DNA of 64,000 nt from Shimia haliotis. Lineage in GTDB: Bacteria > Pseudomonadota > Alphaproteobacteria > Rhodobacterales > Rhodobacteraceae. The DNA lies in NCBI RefSeq assembly GCF_900114415.1, contig NZ_FOSZ01000007.1, forward strand, positions 62,001-126,000, read 5' to 3'. Below the pieces are notes generated by a model, which made no database searches, was not told the DNA's origin, and saw only the letters and a list, made by a program, of their open reading frames with translations. Positions within the stretch are counted from its first letter, which is position 1; the number at the start of each line of letters is the position of its first letter. Shown one piece after another: positions 1 to 8,810 of the stretch. A program made the translations under genes and the position numbers.

Positions 1-2
1 TA

Positions 3-566
3 GATCAATTCATTGACCGCACCTTCGCGCGCGAAAAATCCTTCTTCGGCCCCGGTCTTGTGGCGCATGTCTCCGTTGCCCACCCCACCTGCCCGCGCCT
101 CTCGGAGGCCTGCTATACCGCCGCCAAAGACGCCGGCATTACCGTGCACAAAGGCGGCACCTATCTGGCGATGGAAGGCCCGCAATTCTCAACGCTGGCG
201 GAGTCAAAAATGTACCGCGAAAGCTGGGGCGCAGATGTGATTGGCATGACCAACATGCCCGAGGCCAAATTGGCGCGCGAGGCCGAGCTTTGCTACGCGT
301 CGGTGGCCATGGTCACGGACTACGACAGCTGGCACCCCGATCATGGTGAAGTCGATGTCTCTGAAATCATTGCCATTTTGACCGGAAACGCCGACAATGG
401 CCGCGACCTCGTCCGCCGCCTGCCTGCGCTCCTTGGGGCCGAACGTAATCCCTGCGAACACGGTTGCGACCGCGCGCTTGAGTTCGCAATCCTTACAGCA
501 CCTGACAAGCGCGACCCGGCCATGGTGGCCAAACTCGACGCCGTTGCAGGCCGCGTTCTGGCCTAA
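3..566 (+). CDS. mtnP: S-methyl-5'-thioadenosine phosphorylase, 5'-truncated by the window edge
   Basis: The last 187 residues are visible; the reading frame is open from base 3 and the start lies before the window. The protein phosphorolyses 5'-methylthioadenosine, a polyamine and SAM by-product, to adenine and methylthioribose-1-phosphate in the cytosol. Family-typical stretches are FFGPGLVAHVSVAHPTCPRL, TYLAMEGPQFSTLAES and GADVIGMTNMPEAKLAREAE, followed by VTDYDSWH. This pattern fits MTAP rather than purine nucleoside phosphorylase, but substrate choice is inferred. An intrinsic terminator follows within 35 nt. The adenine product is the substrate of Apt, encoded about 1.1 kb downstream. 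Confidence 0.93.
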   Translation, partial: DQFIDRTFAREKSFFGPGLVAHVSVAHPTCPRLSEACYTAAKDAGITVHKGGTYLAMEGPQFSTLAESKMYRESWGADVIGMTNMPEAKLAREAELCYASVAMVTDYDSWHPDHGEVDVSEIIAILTGNADNGRDLVRRLPALLGAERNPCEHGCDRALEFAILTAPDKRDPAMVAKLDAVAGRVLA

Positions 567-599
567 CCGCTGGACAGACCGAAAAAACCAATGCTTCAT

Positions 600-630
600 A
601 AGGCCTGCACCCTTAATTGCAGGCCTTTTT
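600..630 (+). terminator. Intrinsic terminator of mtnP
   Basis: A perfect 10-bp stem (600-609 with 618-627) has an 8-nt loop and runs into a T tract ending at 630. It lies 34 nt after the mtnP stop and ends two bases before the likely start codon of the LysE gene. Confidence 0.85.
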
Positions 631-632
631 CC

Positions 633-1262
633 ATGCCCCTTGACCTCTGGCTCACCTTTGTCGCCGCCTCCACAGCACTCCTGCTGATCCCCGGCCCCAC
701 GATCTTACTGGTGCTGAGCTATGCGTTGACCCAAGGCCGTGCTGTGGCCGTTGCCACCGCCGCCGGTGTTGCCTTTGGCGACTTCATAGCGATGACCGCA
801 TCTCTGCTTGGCTTGGGCGCTTTGGTGCTGGCCTCCGCCACCGCCTTCACCGTGTTGAAATGGGCCGGCGCGGTCTATCTGTTGTGGCTGGGCTTCAAGA
901 TGGTGCGTGGCGCTGACTCGGCGACGCTCGGCAACCTGTCAGCCGCCGGGTCCATGCCTGCGCGTGGTGTCTTTGCCCATGCGGCGGCGGTGACGGCGCT
1001 CAACCCCAAAAGCATCGGTTTTTTCGTCGCGTTCGTGCCGCAGTTTCTGCAGCCATCACAACCGCTGATCCCGCAATTTGTGATCCTTATCAGCACGTTC
1101 GTGGCACTCGCAGCGCTCAACGCTCTGGCCTATGCACTGCTGGCAGATCGGCTGCGCTCACGTATTTCAAAGCCCGCTGTGATGCGTTGGCTCACACTTG
1201 CCGGAGGCGTTTCTCTGATGGCAATGGGGCTCTTAACTGCGACCCTGAAACGGGCCAGTTAG
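633..1262 (+). CDS. LysE/RhtB family amino-acid exporter
   Basis: A 209-residue inner-membrane protein with about six hydrophobic segments. Residues 1-35 (MPLDLWLTFVAASTALLLIPG and onward) match the LysE/RhtB N-terminus, including the conserved IPGPT segment. The family exports amino acids or derivatives such as lysine, homoserine or threonine; the substrate here is unknown. An upstream in-frame ATG at 591 would add 14 residues that are entirely encoded by the mtnP terminator, so ATG 633 is preferred. That leaves no room for an ordinary ribosome-binding site, so translation may be leaderless or weak. It is convergent with the RHH-like gene, with a 9-nt gap. Confidence 0.85.
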   Translation: MPLDLWLTFVAASTALLLIPGPTILLVLSYALTQGRAVAVATAAGVAFGDFIAMTASLLGLGALVLASATAFTVLKWAGAVYLLWLGFKMVRGADSATLGNLSAAGSMPARGVFAHAAAVTALNPKSIGFFVAFVPQFLQPSQPLIPQFVILISTFVALAALNALAYALLADRLRSRISKPAVMRWLTLAGGVSLMAMGLLTATLKRAS

Positions 1263-1271
1263 CAAGGACGT

Positions 1272-1517
1272 TCAATCCTCTTCATGCTCGCGCATAAAGT
1301 CGCGAATAAAGCGGCGAATTTCACGCGCGGCGCTCGTATCAAGATCCTTGCAAAGCTCGACAAAAGCATCGCGTTCTTCCTTGTCCAACCGCAAAACAAG
1401 CTGGCTGTCCTTCTTGGATTTGCGCTTGGCCTTATCCTTAACTTTTTGTTTGGATTTGGCTTTCACCATATCGGCGGCAGAGGCATCAGTCTTGCTCAAG
1501 TCTGGTCGTCCCGTCAT
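1272..1517 (-). CDS. Small lysine-rich protein with ribbon-helix-helix-like C-terminus
   Basis: 81 residues. Residues 16-38 are very basic (repeated KxK). Residues 40-77 contain SQLVLRLDKEERDAFVELC and then AAREIRRFIRDFM, which has the strand-helix-helix spacing of RHH DNA-binding proteins. A DNA-binding role, possibly as a small transcription factor, is inferred from this pattern only. It is monocistronic, convergent with the LysE gene and divergent from apt. Confidence 0.6.
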   Translation of the reverse strand: MTGRPDLSKTDASAADMVKAKSKQKVKDKAKRKSKKDSQLVLRLDKEERDAFVELCKDLDTSAAREIRRFIRDFMREHEED

Positions 1518-1706
1518 TAAATGATGTTCGGCGCGCGCTGGTTATACAAGATAGGACACCGATATGGCAACAATATGCGAAGGTGCGCCCATGTGATGCA
1601 GCCACGGCATCCGGTTGCGCAAACCGCTGCTTGGCCACACTGAGAGCTTGCACCAAAGGCCCGCTTTTGACAAAGCTGCGCCGTAACTTTTTTACGGGGA
1701 ACAGCC

Positions 1707-2246
1707 ATGCCCAAAAGCGCCGACGTCAAAGACTATATCCGCACTATTGTGGATTTTCCCCACGAGGGAATTATGTTTCGCGATGTAACCACCCTCTTTG
1801 CCGATCCCCGCGGTTTCCGCATGGCAATTGACCAGATGCTGCATCCCTACGCGGGCACACGTATCGACAAGGTTGTCGGGCTTGAGGCCCGTGGTTTCAT
1901 CCTAGGCGGCGCCATCGCACACCAACTGTCGGTGGGGTTCGTGCCAATCCGCAAAAAGGGCAAACTGCCGGGCACAACCATCAGTCAGGAATATAAACTC
2001 GAGTATGGCGAAGCCATCGTTGAGCTGCACGACGACGCCATCCAACCTGGCGAACAAGTGCTTGTTGTTGATGACCTTTTGGCAACAGGTGGCACGGCAG
2101 AAGCCGGCATAAAGCTGATTGAGCGACTTGGCGGAGAGATTATCTCCTGCTCCTTTATCATCGATCTTCCCGAACTTGGCGGGCGCCAAAAGCTCGAAGA
2201 TATGGGCATGGATGTGCACGTGCTCTGCGAGTTTGACGGTTTGTGA
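1707..2246 (+). CDS. apt: Adenine phosphoribosyltransferase
   Basis: 179 residues, the usual size. It converts adenine plus PRPP to AMP and pyrophosphate in purine salvage. The PRPP-binding loop [17 protein letters not shown] is visible at about residues 118-134, and the N-terminal [20 protein letters not shown] is diagnostic. The start is supported by a GGGGA ribosome-binding site 7 nt upstream. A short hairpin (1681-1686 with 1692-1697) sits directly before that site. Nearby mtnP generates free adenine, so the two probably form a salvage pair although they are not one operon. Confidence 0.97.
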   Translation: MPKSADVKDYIRTIVDFPHEGIMFRDVTTLFADPRGFRMAIDQMLHPYAGTRIDKVVGLEARGFILGGAIAHQLSVGFVPIRKKGKLPGTTISQEYKLEYGEAIVELHDDAIQPGEQVLVVDDLLATGGTAEAGIKLIERLGGEIISCSFIIDLPELGGRQKLEDMGMDVHVLCEFDGL

Positions 2247-2249
2247 TTT

Positions 2250-2320
2250 TTAGGGGGCCAGCCCCCTCGTCACAGCAGGCTGTGACGTCACCCCCGAGGT
2301 ATTTCCCGCAATAGGAAGTG
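2250..2320 (-). repeat. Dispersed structured intergenic element, copy 1
   Basis: Read on the minus strand: a TTCCTATTGC box (about 2309-2318), then AAATACCTCGGGGG (ending near 2290), then an 8-bp perfect hairpin (GTCACAGC/GCTGTGAC, 2-nt loop), then a GGGGGC/GCCCCC-type hairpin near 2252-2267. It lies between the convergent apt and FAD-oxidase genes. The same order of parts recurs near 28.9 and 52.4 kb, and a shortened form near 17.5 kb. Confidence 0.7.
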
Positions 2321-2324
2321 CCTC

Positions 2325-3728
2325 CTAAAGCACCGCACCGGGGTTCATGATCCCGTGGGGATCCAGAGCAGCCTTGATAGCTCGCATCGCCGCCAGACGT
2401 GTCGGATCGCCAAATTTTTGCAGGTCCGCGACCTTCAATCGCCCGACACCATGCTCGGCGCTGAAACTGCCGCCAAAGCTGTGGACCAGATCATAGATCG
2501 CGTCGCTGACCGCATGGCGGCGGTCGTTATAGGCCTCGCGGCTTTCGCCCTCGGGCGGGAACACATTGTAGTGCAAATTGCCGTCGCCCAGATGCCCGAA
2601 ACAGTTGACCCTGAATGGACCAAGTGCGGCCACCCGCGCATCCGCGGTCGCGATAAAATCCGGCACCACCCCAAGTGGCAGCGAGATGTCATGGCTCGCG
2701 ACAGACCCCACCGCTTTGTTCGCAATCGGAATATGTTCTCGCAACCCCCACAGTTCGGATCGCTGGCCATCGCTTTGGGCGATAACACCATCACTGACCA
2801 GCCTTACCTCCAACGCTGCCTCAAACAGCGCCTCAAGCGCCGCATCGGCGGCCTTGCTCATACCCAATTCGATCAGAACAGACCAATCCGGTATGTCATT
2901 CAGCGGCAACCGGACATCAGGCAACCTGTCTCGGACAAAACGCAATCCCTGCCCGTGCAACAATTCGAAGGCAGAAATGCTCTCCCCCGCCATTTCCCGC
3001 GCCAGCGCCAACAGTTCGAGCGCATCTTGCGGGCTCGTGACAACCATCATCGCGGTCCCCACGGATCGCGGTCGGGGATAGAGTTTGAGCGCGGCAGCAG
3101 TGATCACCCCTAAGGTGCCTTCAGACCCGACCAAGAGATTGCGCAGATCATAACCGGTGTTGTCTTTGCGCAATCTCGTCAAACCGTTCCAGATTTCGCC
3201 GTTGGGCAGGACTGCCTCAAGGCCTAGACACAGATCCCGCGCATTGCCGTACCGCAACACGTTCACGCCACCCGCATTGGTGGCCAAATTCCCGCCAATT
3301 CGTGCAGACCCCTCCGCCCCAAGCGACAAAGGAAAGAGCCGCTCAGCTTCCGCCGCCGCCGCCTGTACGTCGGCAAGAATGCAACCCGCCTCAGCCACAA
3401 GTACATTCTCCAACGGATAGATCGCGCGCACTGCTTTCATGCGTTCCAGTGACAGGATCACTGGTGTCGGGCCCTCTGGCATCACTTGCGCGCCGACCAA
3501 TCCGGTCCCGCCACCATAAGGGACCACAGCCACCCGCGCCTCGTTGCAGGCCCGCAAAATTGTTGCCACCTCGGCAGCATTGCGCGGCCGCGCCAAAATT
3601 CCGCCAGCGCCAAAAAATCGCCCCCGTGGCTCTTCGAGATAGCCTGCTTGCGCACCACTCAGAGTGTTTTCAGGCAATTGCGCCGCAAGACGGGTTGAGA
3701 AGTCGGAGGAGGCTGGGATCAATGTCAT
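2325..3728 (-). CDS. FAD-binding oxidase of the GlcD / D-2-hydroxyacid dehydrogenase type
   Basis: 467 residues. It has an N-terminal PCMH-type FAD domain (VVPYGGGTGLVGAQV; later GNLATNAGGVNVLRYG) and a FAD-oxidase C-terminal domain ending SAEHGVGRLK and then LDPHGIMNPGAVL. Members oxidise glycolate, D-lactate or D-2-hydroxyglutarate; the exact substrate cannot be assigned. ATG 3728 is chosen because the 28 residues before it (from 3812) do not look like family sequence. It is convergent with apt across an intergenic repeat. No partner GlcE/GlcF genes are adjacent, so a stand-alone D-2-hydroxyacid dehydrogenase is favoured over the glycolate oxidase complex. Confidence 0.88.
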   Translation of the reverse strand: MTLIPASSDFSTRLAAQLPENTLSGAQAGYLEEPRGRFFGAGGILARPRNAAEVATILRACNEARVAVVPYGGGTGLVGAQVMPEGPTPVILSLERMKAVRAIYPLENVLVAEAGCILADVQAAAAEAERLFPLSLGAEGSARIGGNLATNAGGVNVLRYGNARDLCLGLEAVLPNGEIWNGLTRLRKDNTGYDLRNLLVGSEGTLGVITAAALKLYPRPRSVGTAMMVVTSPQDALELLALAREMAGESISAFELLHGQGLRFVRDRLPDVRLPLNDIPDWSVLIELGMSKAADAALEALFEAALEVRLVSDGVIAQSDGQRSELWGLREHIPIANKAVGSVASHDISLPLGVVPDFIATADARVAALGPFRVNCFGHLGDGNLHYNVFPPEGESREAYNDRRHAVSDAIYDLVHSFGGSFSAEHGVGRLKVADLQKFGDPTRLAAMRAIKAALDPHGIMNPGAVL

Positions 3729-3950
3729 GAAAACCGGAGAAATTTTTGCCCCGTCGACAAGGGGCACTGGGGTTGGGTTGGAACAAACTGCTCCAATTAT
3801 GCGGGCAAACAACTCGATACGCTAGGTCCCGGAACGCGACAAATTAGGCTGTCCCAAAAACATAGCCCTTTGACAGAAGATTGCTGCGACCGCCTTTTTG
3901 CGCGATCCGAGGATGATGCCATCAGAAGCACCCACAGCAGACAAAGATCG

Positions 3951-4541
3951 TTAAACCTGCCCCGCTGTCGTGCGCCCACGGCGGTCATTGCGCAACGCCG
4001 CATAAAGCACATGCGTGCGCCAGCGTCCGTTGATTTGCAGATAGCTCTGCGCGACGCCCTCATATTTGAAGCCTGATTTTTCAAGAACACCGCGGCTCGC
4101 CACGTTTTCCGGCAAACAGGCGGCCTCAATCCGGCTCAGATCCAGGCGTTGGAATGCGTGGTGCACCACCGCTTCGATGGCCTCCCCCATATAGCCGGAA
4201 CGGGCAAAAGGTTCTCCGATCCAATATCCCAACGTACCCGCCTGCGCAGGCCCGCGGCGAATGTTGTCCAGCGTAATCGCCCCCAGAAGGCGATCGTCCT
4301 CACGCCGGATCAGAAACAAAGGCACCGCCGTGTCGTTGGCAATGGCCCGCTGCGCCCAATACACTCGGTTGGTAAAACTCTTGCGGGTCAAATGCGTGGC
4401 GGCCCAGACCGGTTCCCACGGGATCAGGAAATCAGCGCTGGTGGACCGCAATTCCGCCCACTCACGAAAATCCGAATGCACCGGCGGGCGCAGGATCATA
4501 CGCTCGGTGTCCAGCTTGACCTTGCGACGGTTGATCAACAT
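3951..4541 (-). CDS. GNAT N-acetyltransferase, RimJ/RimL-like
   Basis: 196 residues. The N-terminus LDTERMILRPPVHSDFREWAEL and the acetyl-CoA region LGYWIGEPFARSGYMGEAI plus RIEAACLPENVASRGVLEKSGF are typical of RimJ/RimL acetyltransferases acting on protein N-termini or small amines. The target is unknown. It is the last gene of the surf1-thrC-M16 run: its ATG overlaps the M16 stop by one base (TGATG), so it is probably translated by coupling. Confidence 0.88.
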   Translation of the reverse strand: MLINRRKVKLDTERMILRPPVHSDFREWAELRSTSADFLIPWEPVWAATHLTRKSFTNRVYWAQRAIANDTAVPLFLIRREDDRLLGAITLDNIRRGPAQAGTLGYWIGEPFARSGYMGEAIEAVVHHAFQRLDLSRIEAACLPENVASRGVLEKSGFKYEGVAQSYLQINGRWRTHVLYAALRNDRRGRTTAGQV

Positions 4542-5803
4542 CAGGCCGCGCGCCTTTCCTGCAAGGCCTCCAGCGCGGGCGCGTCGGCCACAGGCCCATA
4601 AAGCGCCATCGCAGGCCGCGCCGCCACCGCCATATGCTCGGCAAAGCGGCGCACATCTTCGTCAGTCACGGCATCGATGCGCTCGACCGTTTCCGCAAGC
4701 GTCGGCACACAGTCCCAGATCGCAATCATACGCGCCTGACGTTCGGCGCGGCTTGATGGGCTTTCCAGCCCCATCAAAAGACCCGCCTTCATCTGGATGC
4801 GCGCCCGCGCGATTTCGGCTTCGTTCATATCCTCAGCGGCGCGCTTAAGCTCATCTATGGTGATCTGCGCCAACTCTTCGATCTGGCTGCCGCTGGTGCC
4901 GGCATAGATCGTGGTCATGCCGGTATCCGCATAGGCACCGGTTTGCGCGTAAATCGAATAGCACAGACCACGCTTTTCGCGAATTTCCTGAAAGAGGCGG
5001 GAAGACATGCCGCCGCCCAACGCGGTGGAATAGATCTGCGCCGTATAGATGTCAGGGCTGCAATAGTCAGGGCTTTCCAGACCAAGGGCGAAGTGGGCCT
5101 GCTCCAGTTTTTTTTCAGTACGATACTCGCCACCGGCAAAACGCGCAGGTGTCAGAGCAATGCCAGGCCCACGCTTGAGGTGCCCGAATTGTTCCTCGGC
5201 CAGACGCACGATCTCGTCGTGATCAATGCCGCCCGCTGCGGACAGGATCATCCGGTCCGGCGCGTAATGCTCCTGCACAAATCCGGCAAGGTCTGTCTTG
5301 CCAAATCCGCGCACGTGATCGCCCTCCCCCAGAATGGTCCGCCCAAGCGGTTGATCCGGATAGGCACGTTCCTGCAGCCAGTCGAAAATCACATCATCCG
5401 GCGTGTCCAACGCCTGACCGATCTCTTGCAGGATCACGCCCCGCTCGACCTCGATCTCCGCCGGATCAAATACCGGGTTCAACACGATATCGCCCACCAC
5501 ATCCAACGCCAGTGGCACATCGTCCTTCAGCACCCGAGCATAATAAGCCGTCACCTCGCGGCTGGTATAGGCATTGATATAACCGCCCACATCTTCGATG
5601 GCCTCGGCAATCTCAAGCGCGTCGCGCTTCTTGGTGCCTTTGAACGCCATATGCTCAAGAAAATGGGCAATGCCATTCTGCTCGGGCCGCTCGTGGCGGC
5701 CGCCTGCATTGACCCAGATGCCGATGGCAGCGGATTCCAGACCAGGCATATGCTCGGTTACAATGCGGAACCCGTTGGAAAGTGTGTGCAGTTTTGTGGT
5801 CAA
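4541..5803 (-). CDS. M16 family zinc metallopeptidase (mitochondrial-processing-peptidase type)
   Basis: 420 residues. The inverted zinc motif HFLEH is at residues 47-51 (NGIAHFLEHMAFKGTKKR), with the downstream Glu in the following helix, so this is the catalytically competent type. The C-terminal half (GGGMSSRLFQEIREKRGLCYSIYA) is the second M16 domain. The substrate is unknown. The start is TTG at 5803, overlapping the thrC stop as TTGA; no ATG precedes the conserved N-terminus KLHTLSNGFRIVTEHMPG. Placement directly after thrC is common in alphaproteobacteria. Confidence 0.93.
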   Translation of the reverse strand: MTTKLHTLSNGFRIVTEHMPGLESAAIGIWVNAGGRHERPEQNGIAHFLEHMAFKGTKKRDALEIAEAIEDVGGYINAYTSREVTAYYARVLKDDVPLALDVVGDIVLNPVFDPAEIEVERGVILQEIGQALDTPDDVIFDWLQERAYPDQPLGRTILGEGDHVRGFGKTDLAGFVQEHYAPDRMILSAAGGIDHDEIVRLAEEQFGHLKRGPGIALTPARFAGGEYRTEKKLEQAHFALGLESPDYCSPDIYTAQIYSTALGGGMSSRLFQEIREKRGLCYSIYAQTGAYADTGMTTIYAGTSGSQIEELAQITIDELKRAAEDMNEAEIARARIQMKAGLLMGLESPSSRAERQARMIAIWDCVPTLAETVERIDAVTDEDVRRFAEHMAVAARPAMALYGPVADAPALEALQERRAA

Positions 5804-7188
5804 CGCTCAGCGATCCGTTCTGTTATAAGTGTTTCCAGCGCGCCAAGATCGTTTGGGACACGGGTCACGCGTTCGTCCTTGTCCATCATGTCCACCATAT
5901 GCGGCGGCAGATCCGGACGAGCGCCCATCGCGGCCTCGACCGCGTCAGGGAATTTCGCAGGATGGGCGGTCGCAAGCGTGATCATGGGCGTGGCCGAAAG
6001 GTGTTCATTGCCAACCTTTACCCCAACCGCTGAATGCGGGCAAAGCACTTCTCCGCAAGCGGCAAATTCCGCCTCGATCGTGGCACTGGTTTCCTCTTCC
6101 GAGGCCCGCCCGCTGTCAAAATGCTCGCGCAGCGTTTCCATCGCGCCTTGGCTCACCGTGAAGGTGCCATCGTCAAGTTCTTCCATCAACTGCGCCACGG
6201 CACCACCATCGCGGCCATAGGCATCAAACAACGCACGCTCGAAGTTGGAGCTGACCTGAATGTCCATCGAGGGGCTGATCGACGGTGTCACGCCTTCTTT
6301 AGTATAGGCGCCGCTTTCCATGGTGCGGTGCAGAATGTCGTTCTGGTTCGTGGCAATCACCAGCTTTTCAATCGGCAGCCCCATTTTCTTGGCAATGTAG
6401 CCTGCGAAAATGTCGCCAAAGTTGCCTGTTGGCACGGTAAAGCTCACCTTGCGGTGCGGCGCGCCAAGGCTCACTGCGGACGTGAAATAATACACCACCT
6501 GCGCCAACACCCGCGCCCAATTGATAGAGTTAACACCCGCCAGTTTCACACCATCGCGGAAGTCAAAGTCGTTGAACATGTCCTTCAGACGCGCCTGACA
6601 GTCGTCAAAGTCACCGTCCAGCGCAAGTGCATGCACATTGGCGTCGTTCGGCGTGGTCATCTGCTTGCGCTGAATGTCACTCACGCGGCCATGCGGAAAC
6701 AGGATGAAGACATCCACGTTGTCCAGCCCACGGAAGGCTTCAATAGCCGCAGAGCCAGTATCACCCGAGGTCGCGCCCACAATCGTCACACGCTCATTGC
6801 GCCGCGCCAGTGAGAACTGGAACAGCTGACCGATCAGTTGCATTGCAAAATCTTTGAACGCCAACGTCGGGCCGTGAAACAACTCCAGCAAGTGGTGGTT
6901 CGGCGCCAGTTGCACCAAAGGCGCCCGCGCCTCATGCCGAAAGTTGGCATAGGCCCGCGCGATGATGCCCTTGAACTCTTCGTCCGTGAAGGCATCGCCC
7001 ACAAATGGCCGCATCACGATAAACGCCGCCTCTTCATAAGACTTGCCAGCCAGCGCCGCGATCTCATCCGCGCTCATCGTCGGGATGCTTTCAGGCACGT
7101 AGAGCCCGCCATCCCGCGCCAATCCGGTCAGCATGGCCTCTTCAAAGCTCAGTTCCGGAGCATTTCCACGGGTCGAAATGTATTTCAC
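5800..7188 (-). CDS. thrC: Threonine synthase (GTG start)
   Basis: 462 residues, full length for the longer bacterial ThrC class. It converts O-phosphohomoserine to threonine with PLP. The PLP lysine is K112 in HGPTLAFKDFAMQL, and the phosphate-binding loop GATSGDTGSAA is clear. The start is GTG at 7188 (KYISTRGNAPELSFEEA follows). It lies 5 nt after the surf1 stop and overlaps the M16 gene by 4 nt, so surf1-thrC-M16-GNAT looks like one operon. Confidence 0.97.
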   Translation of the reverse strand: MKYISTRGNAPELSFEEAMLTGLARDGGLYVPESIPTMSADEIAALAGKSYEEAAFIVMRPFVGDAFTDEEFKGIIARAYANFRHEARAPLVQLAPNHHLLELFHGPTLAFKDFAMQLIGQLFQFSLARRNERVTIVGATSGDTGSAAIEAFRGLDNVDVFILFPHGRVSDIQRKQMTTPNDANVHALALDGDFDDCQARLKDMFNDFDFRDGVKLAGVNSINWARVLAQVVYYFTSAVSLGAPHRKVSFTVPTGNFGDIFAGYIAKKMGLPIEKLVIATNQNDILHRTMESGAYTKEGVTPSISPSMDIQVSSNFERALFDAYGRDGGAVAQLMEELDDGTFTVSQGAMETLREHFDSGRASEEETSATIEAEFAACGEVLCPHSAVGVKVGNEHLSATPMITLATAHPAKFPDAVEAAMGARPDLPPHMVDMMDKDERVTRVPNDLGALETLITERIAER

Positions 7189-7193
7189 GTCTC

Positions 7194-7868
7194 TCAGGCC
7201 TTCTTGGTTTTGCGCATCCGGCGCAGGTAATACAGGGTCATCGCCACCCAGACAATCGCAAGTCCGTACCAGGTGACGATATACCCGAGATGGTCATTGG
7301 GAATGCCGGCTGTGTCGACTGGCAAGGGCGTCACGCCCGCGTTGTTTTCCGACACCTCACGGGCCACGACCAGCAAAGGCTCAGTTCCCAGAACCTGCGC
7401 CATCTGAGCCATGTCGCGGGCAAACCAGATGTTACCTTCCACATCGTTTTGCGGCGTGAAGCTGTCGCGCTCATCCGGCCAATGAAGGTTGCCCACCACA
7501 GCGGCCTCTCCTGCCGCGCGATCCAAATCCTTGGCCTCGGTTTTGATCCAGCCGCGATCCACCATCACTGAACGGCCGGTGTCGGTCTCGAACTGCGCAA
7601 CGACGCGATACACCGCTCCAACGCTTTTTGTCGACGCCAGAACGTGCAATTCCTCGCCCGTAAACGCGCCGGTCATAGTGACTGGTAGATACCGGTCGGC
7701 CTCCGCGTCGGGCTCCGAAGGCAGGGCGACCGGTTCCGCCACGATCCGCGCGTTGATATCGGCTAAAACCCCTTCCTTCCACGCCAGACGTTGCACCTGC
7801 CAGGTGCCAAGCGACACCAGCACGACGGTGCCGAGAATGCCAAAGAACAGGGGCAGGATCAGGCGCAA
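7194..7868 (-). CDS. surf1: SURF1 family cytochrome oxidase assembly protein (TTG start)
   Basis: 224 residues with two membrane segments, at about 3-24 (LILPLFFGILGTVVLVSLGTW) and 195-215, and the SURF1 marker WQVQRLAWKEG. SURF1 helps insert heme a into subunit I of aa3 oxidases. The start is TTG at 7868 with AAGGAA about 10 nt upstream; no ATG fits the conserved N-terminus. A strong terminator separates it from ctaE, so it is co-located with the cta genes but probably transcribed with thrC from its own promoter or by read-through. Confidence 0.93.
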   Translation of the reverse strand: MRLILPLFFGILGTVVLVSLGTWQVQRLAWKEGVLADINARIVAEPVALPSEPDAEADRYLPVTMTGAFTGEELHVLASTKSVGAVYRVVAQFETDTGRSVMVDRGWIKTEAKDLDRAAGEAAVVGNLHWPDERDSFTPQNDVEGNIWFARDMAQMAQVLGTEPLLVVAREVSENNAGVTPLPVDTAGIPNDHLGYIVTWYGLAIVWVAMTLYYLRRMRKTKKA

Positions 7869-7885
7869 GGAAGAGTTCCTTCAAA

Positions 7886-7919
7886 GAAAAATCGCGGCAA
7901 GGTCTGGCCCTGCCGCGAT
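7886..7919 (-). terminator. Intrinsic terminator after ctaE
   Basis: A perfect 9-bp stem (7891-7899 with 7911-7919) has an 11-nt loop. On the minus strand it is followed by TTTTCTTT. It lies 61 nt past the ctaE stop and 22 nt before the surf1 start. Confidence 0.85.
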
Positions 7920-7980
7920 CTGCTTTAAATCTCATTGGTCCAGCAGGATCAACCGCTCATCCAGACCAAACGACGGTGTC

Positions 7981-8781
7981 TTACTGACCCCAGATGTAGA
8001 TCGCTGCGAAAAGGAACAGCCAGACCACATCGACGAAGTGCCAGTACCATGCGGCAGCTTCGAAACCGATGTGTTTTTCTTGGGTGAAGTGCCCCTTCAT
8101 CAGACGGATCAGGCAGACCAGCAGGAAGATGGTGCCGATGATCACGTGGAAACCGTGGAAGCCGGTCGCCATGAAGAAGGACGCGCCGTAGATGTTGCCA
8201 GCAAAGCCAAACGCCGCGTGGCTGTATTCATAGGCTTGGAAATAGGTGAACAGCAGGCCCAGAAGAACCGCAATGATCAGGCCGGTTTTCATGTCCTTGC
8301 GGTTATTCTCATGCGCCAGAGCGTGGTGGGCCCAAGTTGCGGCACAGCCGGAGCACAGCAGGATCAGCGTGTTGATCAGCGGCAGGTGCCACGGATCGAA
8401 AGTCTCGATGCCCACCGGCGGCCAGACACCGTCCACCGCGGGGCTTTCGGGGCCCATCGGATAAAGCGCGTGTTTGAAGAAGGTCCAGAACCATGCGGCA
8501 AAGAACATAACTTCGGACATGATGAACAGGATCACGCCATAGCGCAGACCAATCTGAACAACCGGAGTGTGGTCCCCAATCTGGCTTTCGGCGACAACGT
8601 CAGCCCACCAGCAGAACATGACGCCCAGAACGCCAACTAGGCCAATCAGGAACATCCAAGGACCGCTGTCGTGCATCCACAACACAGCCCCGAATAGCAT
8701 GACAAAACCTGCCAGCGCGCCCAAGAGCGGCCAAGCAGACGGTGCCAGAATGTGGTAATCGTGGTTTTTAGCGTGCGCCAT
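7981..8781 (-). CDS. ctaE: Cytochrome c oxidase subunit III
   Basis: 266 residues with seven hydrophobic segments. Typical stretches are [14 protein letters not shown] at the N-terminus, [20 protein letters not shown] and [13 protein letters not shown], with C-terminal [20 protein letters not shown]. It is a structural subunit of the aa3-type terminal oxidase in the inner membrane. It is the last gene of the ctaC-ctaB-small ORF-ctaG-ctaE cluster. Subunit I (ctaD) is not here, as is usual in this family of genomes. Confidence 0.98.
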   Translation of the reverse strand: MAHAKNHDYHILAPSAWPLLGALAGFVMLFGAVLWMHDSGPWMFLIGLVGVLGVMFCWWADVVAESQIGDHTPVVQIGLRYGVILFIMSEVMFFAAWFWTFFKHALYPMGPESPAVDGVWPPVGIETFDPWHLPLINTLILLCSGCAATWAHHALAHENNRKDMKTGLIIAVLLGLLFTYFQAYEYSHAAFGFAGNIYGASFFMATGFHGFHVIIGTIFLLVCLIRLMKGHFTQEKHIGFEAAAWYWHFVDVVWLFLFAAIYIWGQ

Positions 8782-8810
8782 AAGTCAATCCCTCGTTGGC
8801 AGGCGTATTC

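Noticed and set aside
4531..4541. TTGATCAA resembling an FNR half-dyad at the GNAT start
   Set aside because: No 4-nt spacer between the half-sites and it overlaps coding sequence.
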